Of a DNA stretch of 64,000 bases, positions 54,001-63,173 are shown piece after piece. The notes below the pieces were generated by a model. That model was given only the letters and a program-made list of their open reading frames with translations, was not told the origin of the DNA and searched no databases. Numbering within the stretch: the stretch's first letter is position 1; each line of letters begins with the position of its first letter. Source of the DNA: Bradyrhizobium sp. WSM1417 (GTDB taxonomy: Bacteria > Pseudomonadota > Alphaproteobacteria > Rhizobiales > Xanthobacteraceae); contig NZ_KI911783.1 in the NCBI RefSeq assembly GCF_000515415.1, positions 2,036,392 to 2,100,391 of the forward strand. The letters are read 5' to 3'. The translations under genes were made by a program, and so were the position numbers.

Positions 54001-54763
54001 ATGTCTGAGTTCGACTGGCGCTCACCGGAGGCGTATCGACAAGCTATCAAGTCGGGCGAGATGGCGGATTTCGCCTGGGAGTCACTGCGGCGGAGCCCCA
54101 ACTATCGAGCCTCCTATCGTGAAAATCAATCGCAGGTAACTTCCGAATTCCGAAGGAGATGGGGCGTCTGCTTTCGCTCATGACCCTCAGGGGTCCTTTT
54201 ACCAACAGACAATCTTCTGGGCACCTGAGGCGTTGCCGACGGTGGTGCCGCTCGTTCAGAGCACGTCCGGCTCGAAAGCGGTCGGCGCGAGGCTACGGCT
54301 TACCGACCTTTCATCGGGCACCATCAGACAGGCATCTGACGGCTGGCATGCCGTATTGCGCATTCAAGGGGCACAACATCATCTCTGGCTGAAAGAGGCG
54401 CCGCAGTTTGGTGTCTCTTATGCGGCCGAACTGCCGCTCGATTCGGACTTTGAGATCCGCGCCCATGCCTCACATCGGCTCTGGCGCGCAATCAAGGGCC
54501 GCCGGCCGGGACCTCCCCTTCACCAGCTTTCGGCGCAGCGGCGCGAACGACTCGTCTTGGTGCTGCGAGCGCTCGATGGGCGCATGGATGGTGCGTCATA
54601 TCGCGTCATCGCCGAGGTGCTGTTCGGCCGAAAACGCATCCCTGAGCGCGGCTGGAAAACCCACGAATTGCGCAGCCGGACCATCCGCCTGGTGCAGGCT
54701 GGCTGGGCTCTGATGCGCGGCGGCTATCGCGCATTGCTACGTCCCTCATCTCGCAACGAGTAG
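54001..54763 (+). pseudogene. Element transcriptional regulator (DUF6499 + DUF2285), frameshifted
   Basis: It begins MSEFDWRSPEAYRQAIKSGE with the N-terminal regulator domain and stops at 54183 after RWGVCFRS. An extra C at about 54175 throws the frame; the adjacent frame continues HDPQGSFYQQTIFWAPEALP, then VGARLRLTDLSSGTIRQ, with a DUF2285 C-terminal region (RTIRLVQAGWALMRGGYRAL) to 54763. Restored length is about 253 aa. In related elements it is the regulator of conjugation or excision, so its loss would silence or derepress transfer. Confidence 0.85.
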
Positions 54764-54888
54764 GGCAGGGGTGCCGAAAATCATCGCTCAATCTTCGGCA
54801 TCCCCCTAAGCCCTCCTACTGCGCCATCGTGACCGTCGACGCGCGGCCAAAGCTGGCCACGCTCCAGACGCACCACGGAGCCTCGCAA

Positions 54889-55167
54889 ATGCCCGATCGG
54901 AACGCCGGCCTGCCGCCACGATACCTGCGCACGCCCGAAGCGGCGCGCTTTCTCGGACTCTCTGGCCGAACCCTAGAAAAGCACCGCACCTATGGCACAG
55001 GCCCGACCTACCGCAAGCTCGGCGGTCGCGTTGTGTATGCGCTCGAGGACCTGAAGGCGTGGGCTGATCGTGGCGCCAAAACGTCCACCAGCGATCCTGG
55101 TGCAGGCACAGTCCTGCCCGCGAAACGGCACGCACCGATTCCGTATGCGGGCAAGGAGCGGCGCTGA
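54889..55167 (+). CDS. HTH (AlpA/excisionase-type) DNA-binding protein
   Basis: 92 aa from ATG 54889 (MPDRNAGLPPRYLRTPEAAR). It has a short winged HTH at about 12-60 (LRTPEAARFLGLSGRTLEKH, TYRKLGGRVVYALEDLKAW), the MerR-like helix-turn-helix of excisionases and element regulators. It lies 3 bases before repA. Its likely role is control of repA or of excision. Intact. Confidence 0.82.
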   Translation: MPDRNAGLPPRYLRTPEAARFLGLSGRTLEKHRTYGTGPTYRKLGGRVVYALEDLKAWADRGAKTSTSDPGAGTVLPAKRHAPIPYAGKERR

Positions 55168-55170
55168 CCT

Positions 55171-56073
55171 ATGCCGGACAGCAACTCAACTGCAGCCGGA
55201 CGACGGCGGTCAGAGCGCGACCAACTCGATCTGCTTCGCGCGCTTCCTGGCGATCTCGCTCCACGGGACGCGCAAGACTTGATGGCGTATCCGTTCTTTT
55301 CGCTCGCAAAGTCGAAGCGGATCGTTCCGATCGACTTCCGCGCAGGTAAGATCACCATCCGTGTCGAAGCGGTGCCGGAGCATGGCCTGGCGACGATCTG
55401 GGACGCGGACGTTCTGATCTGGGCTGCCTCGCAGATCGTCCAGGCCCGTGATGCCGGTTTGAAAACCTCGCGCCTGATGGCCGGCACCCCCTATGAGATC
55501 CTGACGATCGTCGGCCGTGGCACCAGTGTACGCGACTACGACCGCCTAAAGGCTGCGCTGGACCGATTGCAATCAACCAGCGTCATGACATCAATCCGGC
55601 AGCCGACAGAACGGCGGCGGCATCGCTTCTCCTGGATCAACGAATGGAAGCACACGAGCGATGTGCACGGGCATGCTCGTGGAATCGAGTTGATCCTGCC
55701 CGATTGGTTCTACACGGGCGTCCTAGACGAATCGCTCGTGCTGACCATTGACCGCGCGTATTTCGATCTGACCGGTGGACTCGAACGTTGGCTCTATCGC
55801 CTCGTCCGCAAGCACGGGGGTCGTCAGCATGGCGGTTGGAGCTTCGGTCTCGTGCACTTGCATGCCAAGTCCGGGAGCCTCTCGCCGCTCAAGCACTTCG
55901 CCTACGACCTGCGCCAGATCGTGCATCACCAGACGTTGCCGGGCTATCGGCTGGCTATCACACACGACCTAAATGGCGAAGAACGATTGAATTTCGCGCC
56001 CGTCGCGATCAACCCGCCTACCCAGCGGTTGCGAAAGCGTGGCGTTATCGGCCCTGCGGGGGATAAGCTGTGA
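55171..56073 (+). CDS. Replication initiator protein RepA-like
   Basis: 300 aa, a plasmid-type replication initiator protein A (RPA family): RDAQDLMAYPFFSLAKSKR at the start, then RGTSVRDYDRLKAALDRLQ, FDLTGGLERWLYRLVRKHGG and SPLKHFAYDLRQI, with winged-helix-like folds. It allows autonomous replication after excision. Two 15-base direct repeats follow 220 bases downstream and may belong to its origin. Intact. Partition genes that usually accompany it are missing or broken. Confidence 0.88.
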   Translation: MPDSNSTAAGRRRSERDQLDLLRALPGDLAPRDAQDLMAYPFFSLAKSKRIVPIDFRAGKITIRVEAVPEHGLATIWDADVLIWAASQIVQARDAGLKTSRLMAGTPYEILTIVGRGTSVRDYDRLKAALDRLQSTSVMTSIRQPTERRRHRFSWINEWKHTSDVHGHARGIELILPDWFYTGVLDESLVLTIDRAYFDLTGGLERWLYRLVRKHGGRQHGGWSFGLVHLHAKSGSLSPLKHFAYDLRQIVHHQTLPGYRLAITHDLNGEERLNFAPVAINPPTQRLRKRGVIGPAGDKL

Positions 56074-56292
56074 ATTCGCTCGTGCTATCAGGGACTGGAA
56101 GCCTCGTGCCTCCGGGGACGGCATCCACGTGCTATCGAGGACCGAAATCACACCTAAAGCACTGCGACGCCAATCTTTCCAGCTCTCTTAACTTTACTAA
56201 CATACTGACACTAACTTCCAGTTGTGAATCAGTACGTTGTGAACAAGTCGGCGGCGCGTGCAGCGAGGATGCCTCAGGCCTCGACTCTCTCA

Positions 56293-56367
56293 CGCGCAAA
56301 GCTTCGCTGCAATACGATTGTTATCTCCAGTCTGCGCGCGCGAACGCGATCGCGCGCAAATCTTCGC
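56293..56367. repeat. Pair of 15-base direct repeats, possible iterons
   Basis: CGCGCAAAGCTTCGC at 56293-56307 and CGCGCAAATCTTCGC at 56353-56367, one mismatch, 60 bases apart, downstream of repA. TTGTGAATCAG and TTGTGAACAAG-like words lie at 56222-56246 and resemble DnaA-type boxes only weakly. From 56074 to 56660 no intact gene is seen. Confidence 0.5.
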
Positions 56368-56660
56368 GATCGCTGGCGTCGACATCATTGCCAGGTGCGC
56401 GTCACGTCCTTTTGCAGCCACTCGCTCGTCGAGGAGAACTCGCTAACATCCGTGGTTGGCACGATGGCCACCACAAGCCGGAATCTGAGGAAAGGGCGGT
56501 CAGGCTAACCAGCGCCGTGCTTGATGGCTTCAAACCTCGTCATGAAGCCGCCGGCAAGAAAAGTTGCGATCTCACCCAGATCCCCGTCTCCTCGGGAGAC
56601 GCCGCTCCGCCGTGGCGGAAGGAAAAGGCGCGCGTGGAAGCGGCCGGGTCGCGGAGGCCC

Positions 56661-57721
56661 TTACACCGCCGCAGCGACCCGGCCGCGCTTGCCGCCGGCG
56701 CCAAACCGGAAGGTGGTGCCATCGATCCAGATCTTGTGCAGCAGCACGGCGAGCGCCCGCGCCACCGCGGTTGCCGCGCGCTTCAGACCCTTCTTCCTGG
56801 CCAGCCGCAGGCCCCAGAGCCGCAGCTTGAAGGTCTTCGGAATGCGCGTCAGGATTGCGATCGCAGCCTCGTACAGCATCGCCCGCGTCAGCTCGTCGCC
56901 GCATTTGGAGATGCTGCCGATCCGGTCGGTCTGGCCGGATTGATAGCGCCGCGGCGTCAGTCCGAAATGGGCGCCGACATTGGTCGACTTTTTGAATCGC
57001 GACGGATCGTCGACGGTGGCGCGGAATGTCAGCGCCACCAGCGCGCCGACGCCCGGCACCGTCATCATCCGCCGCACCACCTCGTCACCGCGTGCGGCCG
57101 CCAGCACCAGGCGGTGCAGTTTTGCCAACTGCAACCGCATGGCGTTGCGGGCGTCCAGCAGCGGCACGACGATCGCTTCCAATTCCTTCTTCCCGGCCAG
57201 GAGATCGCGCACCCGCGCCTCAAAACGGCCGACCGAGATCTCGCCAACCTTGAGGCCGAACGGGCGCAACAGGCCGTGGATCATATTTTCCATGTCCGGC
57301 ACCTCGCCGAGCGTCGCCTTGCGCCCGACCTGCAACGCCCGCTGCGTTTGCGCGCTTTCCTATTCGACCGCACGGGAACAACCGGTCCGCACCATCTGCG
57401 CAATGCCCTTGGCGTCATTGCGGTCGGTCTTGTTCAGCATCGCGTTCGGCGCCGGCTTGGCGCACCCAGTCTCGATGCAGGTCGCGGCAACGTCTTTTTC
57501 GCTCAAAGCCGTGAACAGCCAGGCAGACTAAGGGAACCCGTCCAGCTCGAGATGCTTCCGCCGGACTCTCCACTCCGCGAGACTCAGCCCGGTCGCGTCC
57601 GGATCGGTCTCGAGTGTCGCTTCCTCGACGGAGTTGCCGTCGCCGTCCACCACGCAAAACATTCATCGTCTGCAGCGACACCTCGATCCCCGCATAAAAT
57701 GCCGTCGTTCGTCTCTACCAT
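56661..57721 (-). pseudogene. IS110-family transposase, degenerate
   Basis: The C-terminal half is well preserved: MTVPGVGALVALTFRATVDD, NVGAHFGLTPRRYQSGQTDR and CGDELTRAMLYEAA, the transposase IS116/IS110/IS902 domain. Upstream, the DEDD-type N-terminal half (YAGIEVSLQTMN.. ELDGF.. AMLNKTDRNDAKGIAQM) has one extra T at about 57655-57660 and TAG stops at 57528-57530 and 57360-57362. So it cannot be made. The insertion lies between repA and DUF2840. Terminal repeats were not identified. Confidence 0.85.
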
Positions 57722-58020
57722 TCTCCGCCGGAACGCGCCGGCCGTTCCGTTCCCCGACTGTCGCGAAGCATCATCTCCACAATCCGGCCGGCGAGGGGAC
57801 ACAAGTCTCGGAAACCTGCAATGCTTTCGCCTCTTCCAACGAATTGGAGCCTCGCCGATGTGGTCCTTTGCAGCAGGATTGCTGCAAGCGTTCGGCGACC
57901 ACGATTCCATCGAAGCGTCATTACAGCAGTTCTGCCGACGCCACGGCTCTTCGTGCGATGCGCCAGCGAAGCGCATCGTTGGCACGTCAAAAATTCCTCT
58001 CGGCGATATGGAGCAGTCAG
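57722..58020. other. Remnant region before DUF2840, no gene
   Basis: About 300 bases with no intact frame. In related elements a ParA ATPase stands between repA and DUF2840; no P-loop or other ParA trace is recognised here. Confidence 0.45.
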
Positions 58021-58485
58021 GTGAGCGAGGTCACAACTGTTGAGCTTTTTTGGCTCGAGAAGCGCATCGAAAATCGAATCCGATTCGGCAAACCTGCATC
58101 AGAGAGGATCGTTGACCATCACCGGCGCATTCTCTCGTTTTTGCCCGGTAGCATCTTCGCGCTCGTGCGCTGGACGTCCAACGACTTCGGAACCATCCTG
58201 TCTCGGATCGACATTTTGCGCGCAGTCGCGCCAGGGCAGCGATACTCAACTGTGCCTTGGGTCAGCCCCGGCGGCGAAAGCCTGCTGCGATTGTCTGGGT
58301 GGCCAAAGGTCGAGCGCGTTCTCCAGTTGATCGACGCCGTGGAGTCACTTGGCATCGATCCTGCCGATGCAGCCCCTGACTATTGGCATCACGCCCACAA
58401 CCGTCTTTCCGTCAACGAAACGCCACGACCTTATACGCGTGCGCGCCACCAGGCGTGGCTCCGCCGCTGGAGGATAGTATTCTGA
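58021..58485 (+). CDS. DUF2840 family protein
   Basis: 154 aa from a GTG at 58021 (VSEVTTVELFWLEKRIENRI). The chain contains RFGKPASERIVDHHRRILSF, SIFALVRWTSNDFGTILSRI, LLRLSGWPKVERVLQLIDAV and the end ARHQAWLRRW, all typical of DUF2840 in rhizobial conjugative elements. Function unknown; it precedes the conjugation peptidase with an overlapping stop-start (TGATG). The open frame upstream of the GTG is IS110 antisense and not part of the gene. Confidence 0.85.
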   Translation: MSEVTTVELFWLEKRIENRIRFGKPASERIVDHHRRILSFLPGSIFALVRWTSNDFGTILSRIDILRAVAPGQRYSTVPWVSPGGESLLRLSGWPKVERVLQLIDAVESLGIDPADAAPDYWHHAHNRLSVNETPRPYTRARHQAWLRRWRIVF

Positions 58486-58991
58486 TGGGACGGCTAAGGA
58501 TCATTCTTGCGATGTGTGGGGCCACAACGCTCGCGCTTTGGCCGGTCAACGACACCTCGCTATCGTACATCTGGAACGCTTCTGAAAGTGTGCCGATCGG
58601 CCTCTACCGTTTGCAAGAGACCGCTCGCTTGCACATCACTGAGCTCGTGGCCGTTCGGGCACCAGAGCCGCTTGCGAGCTTCCTCGACTTCAACGGCTAT
58701 TTGCCGAGCGGTCTTCCGATGCTCAAGCGCGTGCTGGCGTTGCCCGGGCAAACCGTCTGCAGAACGGGACTCACAATCGTCGTCGGCAGCATCGAAATGG
58801 GCCAGGCCCGCGAGCGCGACCGCCGTGGCAGGCCATTGCCGGCCTGGCAGGGTTGCCGGGTCCTCGCCGAGGACGAGGTCTTTCTCATGAACTGGGAGTC
58901 GGCCGAGTCCTTTGACGGCAGATATTTCGGACCACTCCCGAGATCGGTCGTCATAGGGCAAGCGGTACCGGTGTGGACCAGGGAGGACTGA
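58485..58991 (+). CDS. traF: TraF-like S26 signal peptidase
   Basis: 168 aa with an N-terminal membrane anchor (about 5-20) and S26 peptidase motifs: SESVPIGLYRL (nucleophilic Ser near 37) and PMLKRVLALPGQ (general-base Lys near 80). TraF peptidases mature and cyclise the TrbC-type pilin in conjugation. Overlaps DUF2840 by one base. Intact. Confidence 0.87.
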   Translation: MGRLRIILAMCGATTLALWPVNDTSLSYIWNASESVPIGLYRLQETARLHITELVAVRAPEPLASFLDFNGYLPSGLPMLKRVLALPGQTVCRTGLTIVVGSIEMGQARERDRRGRPLPAWQGCRVLAEDEVFLMNWESAESFDGRYFGPLPRSVVIGQAVPVWTRED

Positions 58992-58995
58992 CAAA

Positions 58996-59892
58996 ATGGC
59001 GGCATTGCTGCAATGGCTTGCGGTTTCTCTAGTCGTCCGATCGCACCGTCATTCCTCCATCCCGGCCGAATTGTCGGCAATCGGCGCGCGTCGCAGCCGT
59101 CTCGCGCCGGCTCAGTGCTGGCCGGGAAGAGCCTTGTCCTCGACGGCTGTCCGCACGTTGCTATCTCGAGCCGCCGCTTGCTTTTTGGGAATTCTGCTGA
59201 CGTTCGCAGCGCCATCGGCTGGCAGAGCAGAGGCTGAATCGCGCGCACAAGCTGCGCGCTCCCCAAACCTGCTGCCACGCGTTGCATACGCCGCGTTCGT
59301 GACCGAGGCCTCGCATCGGTTCGCGATCCCGGAGCGTTGGATCCGTGCTGTCATGCAGGCCGAAAGCGGCGGCAATGCGCACTCCATATCACCACGGGGA
59401 GCGATCGGGCTGATGCAAATCATGCCCGCGACCTGGGTCGACCTTAGCGTTCGTTACGATCTCGGTATCGATCCGTTTGATCCTCACGACAACATTATGG
59501 CTGGGGCAGCGTACCTTCGCGAGATGCTCGATCGTTTCGGATCGGAAGGGTTTCTCGCAGCCTACAATGCGGGACCAAAACGGTACGAGGAGCACCTGGC
59601 CACCGGTCGACCGCTTCCGGATGAAACACAAATCTATATCGCTAGACTCGCACCAGTGACCGGTATTGAGCAGCGCAACAGCGGTGGTTCGGCTGCCAGA
59701 CGCTTCGCCGCGTGGCAGCAAGCGCCAGTCCTTGTTCAGCGGTCCGAGAGCTTATCCGCTGACGGCAACTCGGCATCTGGCGTCCGCACAATGAATTCGT
59801 CGAAAGCAGCGCCTAAGGCGGGTACGACTGCACTCGTACCTCGTGCGACGGGGCTGTTTGTGCGGCGATCAGACGAGGTGCGGTCCCGATGA
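58996..59892 (+). CDS. Lytic transglycosylase of the conjugation system (VirB1/TrbN-like)
   Basis: 298 aa. A signal-anchor-like hydrophobic stretch lies at about 57-78 (AAACFLGILLTFAAPSAG); internal start codons before it are possible. The SLT domain follows: AVMQAESGGNAHSISPRGAI with the catalytic Glu, GLMQIMPATW and AAYNAGPKRY. Such enzymes locally open peptidoglycan for the transfer apparatus. The C-terminal 80 residues are low-complexity. It lies 5 bases after traF. Intact. Confidence 0.87.
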   Translation: MAALLQWLAVSLVVRSHRHSSIPAELSAIGARRSRLAPAQCWPGRALSSTAVRTLLSRAAACFLGILLTFAAPSAGRAEAESRAQAARSPNLLPRVAYAAFVTEASHRFAIPERWIRAVMQAESGGNAHSISPRGAIGLMQIMPATWVDLSVRYDLGIDPFDPHDNIMAGAAYLREMLDRFGSEGFLAAYNAGPKRYEEHLATGRPLPDETQIYIARLAPVTGIEQRNSGGSAARRFAAWQQAPVLVQRSESLSADGNSASGVRTMNSSKAAPKAGTTALVPRATGLFVRRSDEVRSR

Positions 59893-60133
59893 TCGCAATC
59901 GCATTTCCTCGCATGATGTCGAAGCTAGTCGCAACGTTGAGAGTGGTCGGCAGAGAGCCGGGAGTGAGCGACCGGGGAGGGCAGGATAAAAGCCGCAAGG
60001 TGCGGCCGGTCGGTTGTGCGAGAAAGTGTATTGATTTCAATGATCGAGTAAACATTACGGGGACTCAGAGCAAGGTTCATCTTTCCCCAAGGCGCTGTTC
60101 TTACACGGCATTCGGTACCTTGCGGCAGCCGGA
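59889..60133. other. Gap before relaxase, candidate origin of transfer
   Basis: It contains a GCCGCA-AGG-TGCGGC hairpin (59992-60006) flanked by ACCGG/CCGGT words and AT-richer sequence (CATTACGG, GTATTGATTTC). A short frame at 59889-60137 is open but is not recognised. Origins of transfer typically sit just upstream of the relaxase gene. Confidence 0.35.
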
Positions 60134-61861
60134 ATGACGCGTGACGATGATCTTCGGATCCGTCCCGGCCGTATCCGTTCCACGCGCGCGCCCCGGACAA
60201 AGCCCTTTTTGGCGCAGGCACTCACAGCCGCTCGGAAGGCCGGCGGCCTCTCGCGCGGCAAGCATGGCCATGGCCGTAAATTTGGACGCGGCCGCGCCGC
60301 GAGCATCGCTGCGGCGCGGCTTCTCAACGCCCGCGCCCGGGGCGCAATGGTCAAGGCGCGGGTGGTGCGGCGGACGCGTTCGCCGGGCGCGTTGCGCGCC
60401 CATATCGGTTACCTGCGGCGCGATGGGGTAACGCGCGACGGCGCTCCGGGCAAACTATTCGACGCTGCGGGGGACGATGCGGACGGTCGCGCCTTCGTCG
60501 CGCGTTGCGAGGGTGACCGCCATCATTTCAGGTTCATCGTCTCGCCTGATGATGCTGGTGAACTTGCCAGCCTGCGTAGCTTCACTCGGGAGCTGATGGA
60601 CCAGGCCTCGCGCGACCTTGGCACACGGCTTGACTGGGTCGCGGTCGACCATTGGAATACCGAGCATCCGCACATTCACATCCTCGTGCGGGGCCGTACG
60701 GATGACGGTGCCGACCTGGTCATCAGTCGCGATTATATCGCTATGGGCCTACGCGCCCGCGCCAGCGACCTTGTCACACGCGAACTTGGCCCTCGCTCGG
60801 AGCTCGAGATACGCCAGAGCCTTGAGGCGGACATGACAGCCGAACGCTGGACCAGGCTCGACCGGGCGCTTGCCCGGGAAGCGGGGACGGCGAACGGCGC
60901 CATCGATTTGAGGTTGGAGCGGGATGCCGGCCGCGATCCATTCCGGGAAATTCGGATCGGTCGGATGCGGACGCTTGAGCGGCTCGGCTTGGCGGAACCT
61001 GCGGGGCCCGCGGTCTGGGTCCTCGCCGCCGATGCGGAGGCGCGGTTGCGCGCGCTTGGCGAGCGCGGTGACATTATCAAACGGCTGCACAAAAGTCTGA
61101 CGCGGGACGGCGCCAACCGCCCTCCTGGATCCTGGGCACTGGAGGGCGAAATTCATGGCGAGCCGATCGTTGGCCGTCTCATCGCGCGCGGGCTTGATGA
61201 CGAGCTCAAGGGCACAGCTTTTGCCGTTGTCGATGGGATTGACGGGCGCGTGCATCACGTGAAGCTTCCTGACCTCGAGGCGGCTGGCGATGGGCCGATT
61301 GGTGGGATTGTGGAACTGCGCCGGTTTGCGGACGCCCGTGGCCGAACACGGACTGCACTCGCGGTTCGCTCGGAACTCGTTCTGGAGCAACAGGTCGCGG
61401 CGGACGGAGCCACGTGGCTGGACCGGCAGCTCGTCGCGCGAGATTCTGTCGAGCTCTCCCGCAATGCGTTTGGCGCCGAAGTTCGTGCGGCACTCGAACA
61501 GCGCATCGATGTTTTGGCCGACCAAGGGCTCGCCCAGCGCCATGGCAACAAGGTCCGGCTAAGCCGCAATCTGATCGACACCCTCCGGAATCGCGAACTC
61601 GACATCCTCGCACGACGCCTTATGGAGGAAACGGGCCTTCCGCACTTGCCATCTGATGCAGGTGAGCAGATTTCGGGGATTTATCGTCGGCGCCTGTCAC
61701 TGGCCTCGGGGCGCTTCGCGATGATCGACAACGGCCTCGGCTTTCAGCTTGTGCCCTGGTCGCCTTCGCTCGAGCGCGAATTGGGCAAACAGGTCAGCGG
61801 CATCGCCGGTCTAGGCAGCGTCGACTGGGACTTCGGGCGCAAGCGCGGCCTATCGCTCTGA
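60134..61861 (+). CDS. VirD2-type relaxase (DUF3363 family)
   Basis: A 575-aa protein. A basic N-terminus (RGKHGHGRKFGRGRAAS) precedes the relaxase core at about 75-220: RAHIGYLRRDG, RHHFRFIVSPDDA, WVAVDHWNTEHPHIHILVRG with the metal-binding histidines. DUF3363-type sequence fills the C-terminal half. Relaxases nick at the origin of transfer and pilot the strand. It lies downstream of the transglycosylase and 1.3 kb before TraG. Intact. Confidence 0.9.
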   Translation: MTRDDDLRIRPGRIRSTRAPRTKPFLAQALTAARKAGGLSRGKHGHGRKFGRGRAASIAAARLLNARARGAMVKARVVRRTRSPGALRAHIGYLRRDGVTRDGAPGKLFDAAGDDADGRAFVARCEGDRHHFRFIVSPDDAGELASLRSFTRELMDQASRDLGTRLDWVAVDHWNTEHPHIHILVRGRTDDGADLVISRDYIAMGLRARASDLVTRELGPRSELEIRQSLEADMTAERWTRLDRALAREAGTANGAIDLRLERDAGRDPFREIRIGRMRTLERLGLAEPAGPAVWVLAADAEARLRALGERGDIIKRLHKSLTRDGANRPPGSWALEGEIHGEPIVGRLIARGLDDELKGTAFAVVDGIDGRVHHVKLPDLEAAGDGPIGGIVELRRFADARGRTRTALAVRSELVLEQQVAADGATWLDRQLVARDSVELSRNAFGAEVRAALEQRIDVLADQGLAQRHGNKVRLSRNLIDTLRNRELDILARRLMEETGLPHLPSDAGEQISGIYRRRLSLASGRFAMIDNGLGFQLVPWSPSLERELGKQVSGIAGLGSVDWDFGRKRGLSL

Positions 61862-63173
61862 CCTGAGGTCCTGGCGCTGCACTGCGCCCAATTGCAGGGC
61901 CGGCGAGACTTGGTTGCCCCCGCGTGGACTGGTCAAGACGGAAAAATGCGAGAGGAGCGACGGTGAGCAGCGAATGGCAAATGGAGGATCCACCGTTCTG
62001 TGCGCATCTCTTGTCGCCGCTGGGTTCCCTCGACCTTGGTGGCGCTCGATCGTCGGCTGGACACAGCCGCGTGGAAAAATGCGCCGTTCACGGTGAGCTT
62101 GCTGAGGCTCGTCAGCCTCTCACGGCAAAAATCGGCTAGCAGGACCTTAGAATCTAAACGGCCCTCCCGTGCGCGGAACCGGCAAGGGACCTTCGATCTT
62201 GAAGTGATCGGAAGGTGTCTGGCTGTGGCTTGATCGCGGTGACGATACCTCCGTGCGTGCTGGTCTCGGATGCCGATGCTCAGATGTTCTGCAGAAGATT
62301 CCGCCGCTTCGCTCGCGCTTTTCCGTGCGCCAGAGTCCAGTTTGCTGGACCCCGGTTATGCAGGTGTCATCGAGCGGGCGAATAGCGATTCTATCTGCTC
62401 GACTGTGGAGGCATTCGCGCGGGGTCATCCGCGTATGCAGGCCGGCGACAATCGGACAACTCCGGGCCGGCAAGCCAGCTTGAGGAGTTGATAGCCGAAC
62501 TGCAACCGATTCGCGCAATGATGATTTGGCGAACGCTAGTCGCCTGTCCCACTCTCCAGAGGGACCGCAACAGCTGATATGCAACTTCCAAACATCTAGC
62601 GGGCCAAACAATAGGGGCCAATAGGTGACTGGCTGGAGGAGGACCTCGCTCGATACCGATCTGCGGGAGTATCTCGATGACCGTCGGCCCGGCAGTGTCG
62701 TCCCGTCGGGTAAGCGCTCCTGCCGGGACGCTCGCCGCGTGAACCTTATGCTCCAACTCCGCGAACCCCGCCTCCGATCGATTTAGTCCGCGAACGTCCG
62801 CCTCATCAACAAGGAGTTGTGGCACGCCGCACGATCTCTGGATCGCGCGCGCTTGACGGAGAGCTTTAGGGGAAGACGTGAGCTAGCCTTCGCAGGAATC
62901 TATAACCCGGAGCGTCGCTTCGCGAAAGCCGGCCGGTTCGCCTCGAGCGGCAGCACGGTACGAGTTGATTCTGTCATTATCCAAGCGCCGATCACGCGAA
63001 GCTGGTTGGGACGGTTCGCTGAGGAAGCCTGCTCTAGGCCGAGCGAACTTTTTCGGCCCAAACGCCGCTTCCCGATCTGACCCGCCGATCCCTTCGCTAG
63101 GGTGCGCGCGACTACGAGAAGCGTAAGCCCCTGATTGTCGCCAACAGGTCAATGGTGTCGATATCCGCAAGCC
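61862..63173. other. No gene recognised between relaxase and coupling protein
   Basis: About 1.3 kb with only short frames on both strands. A reverse frame at 62391-62825 reads LLVDEADVRGLNRSEAGFAE and could be a decayed gene, but no family is recognised and the rest is poor. The final 100 bases hold the traG leader. Confidence 0.45.

Noticed and set aside
56070..58043. 657-codon + strand frame
   Set aside because: Antisense to the IS110 transposase for most of its length; His/Arg/Gln-rich shadow composition.
62391..62825. 144-codon minus frame between relaxase and traG
   Set aside because: Starts plausibly but loses protein-like character after about 60 residues; no family recognised.
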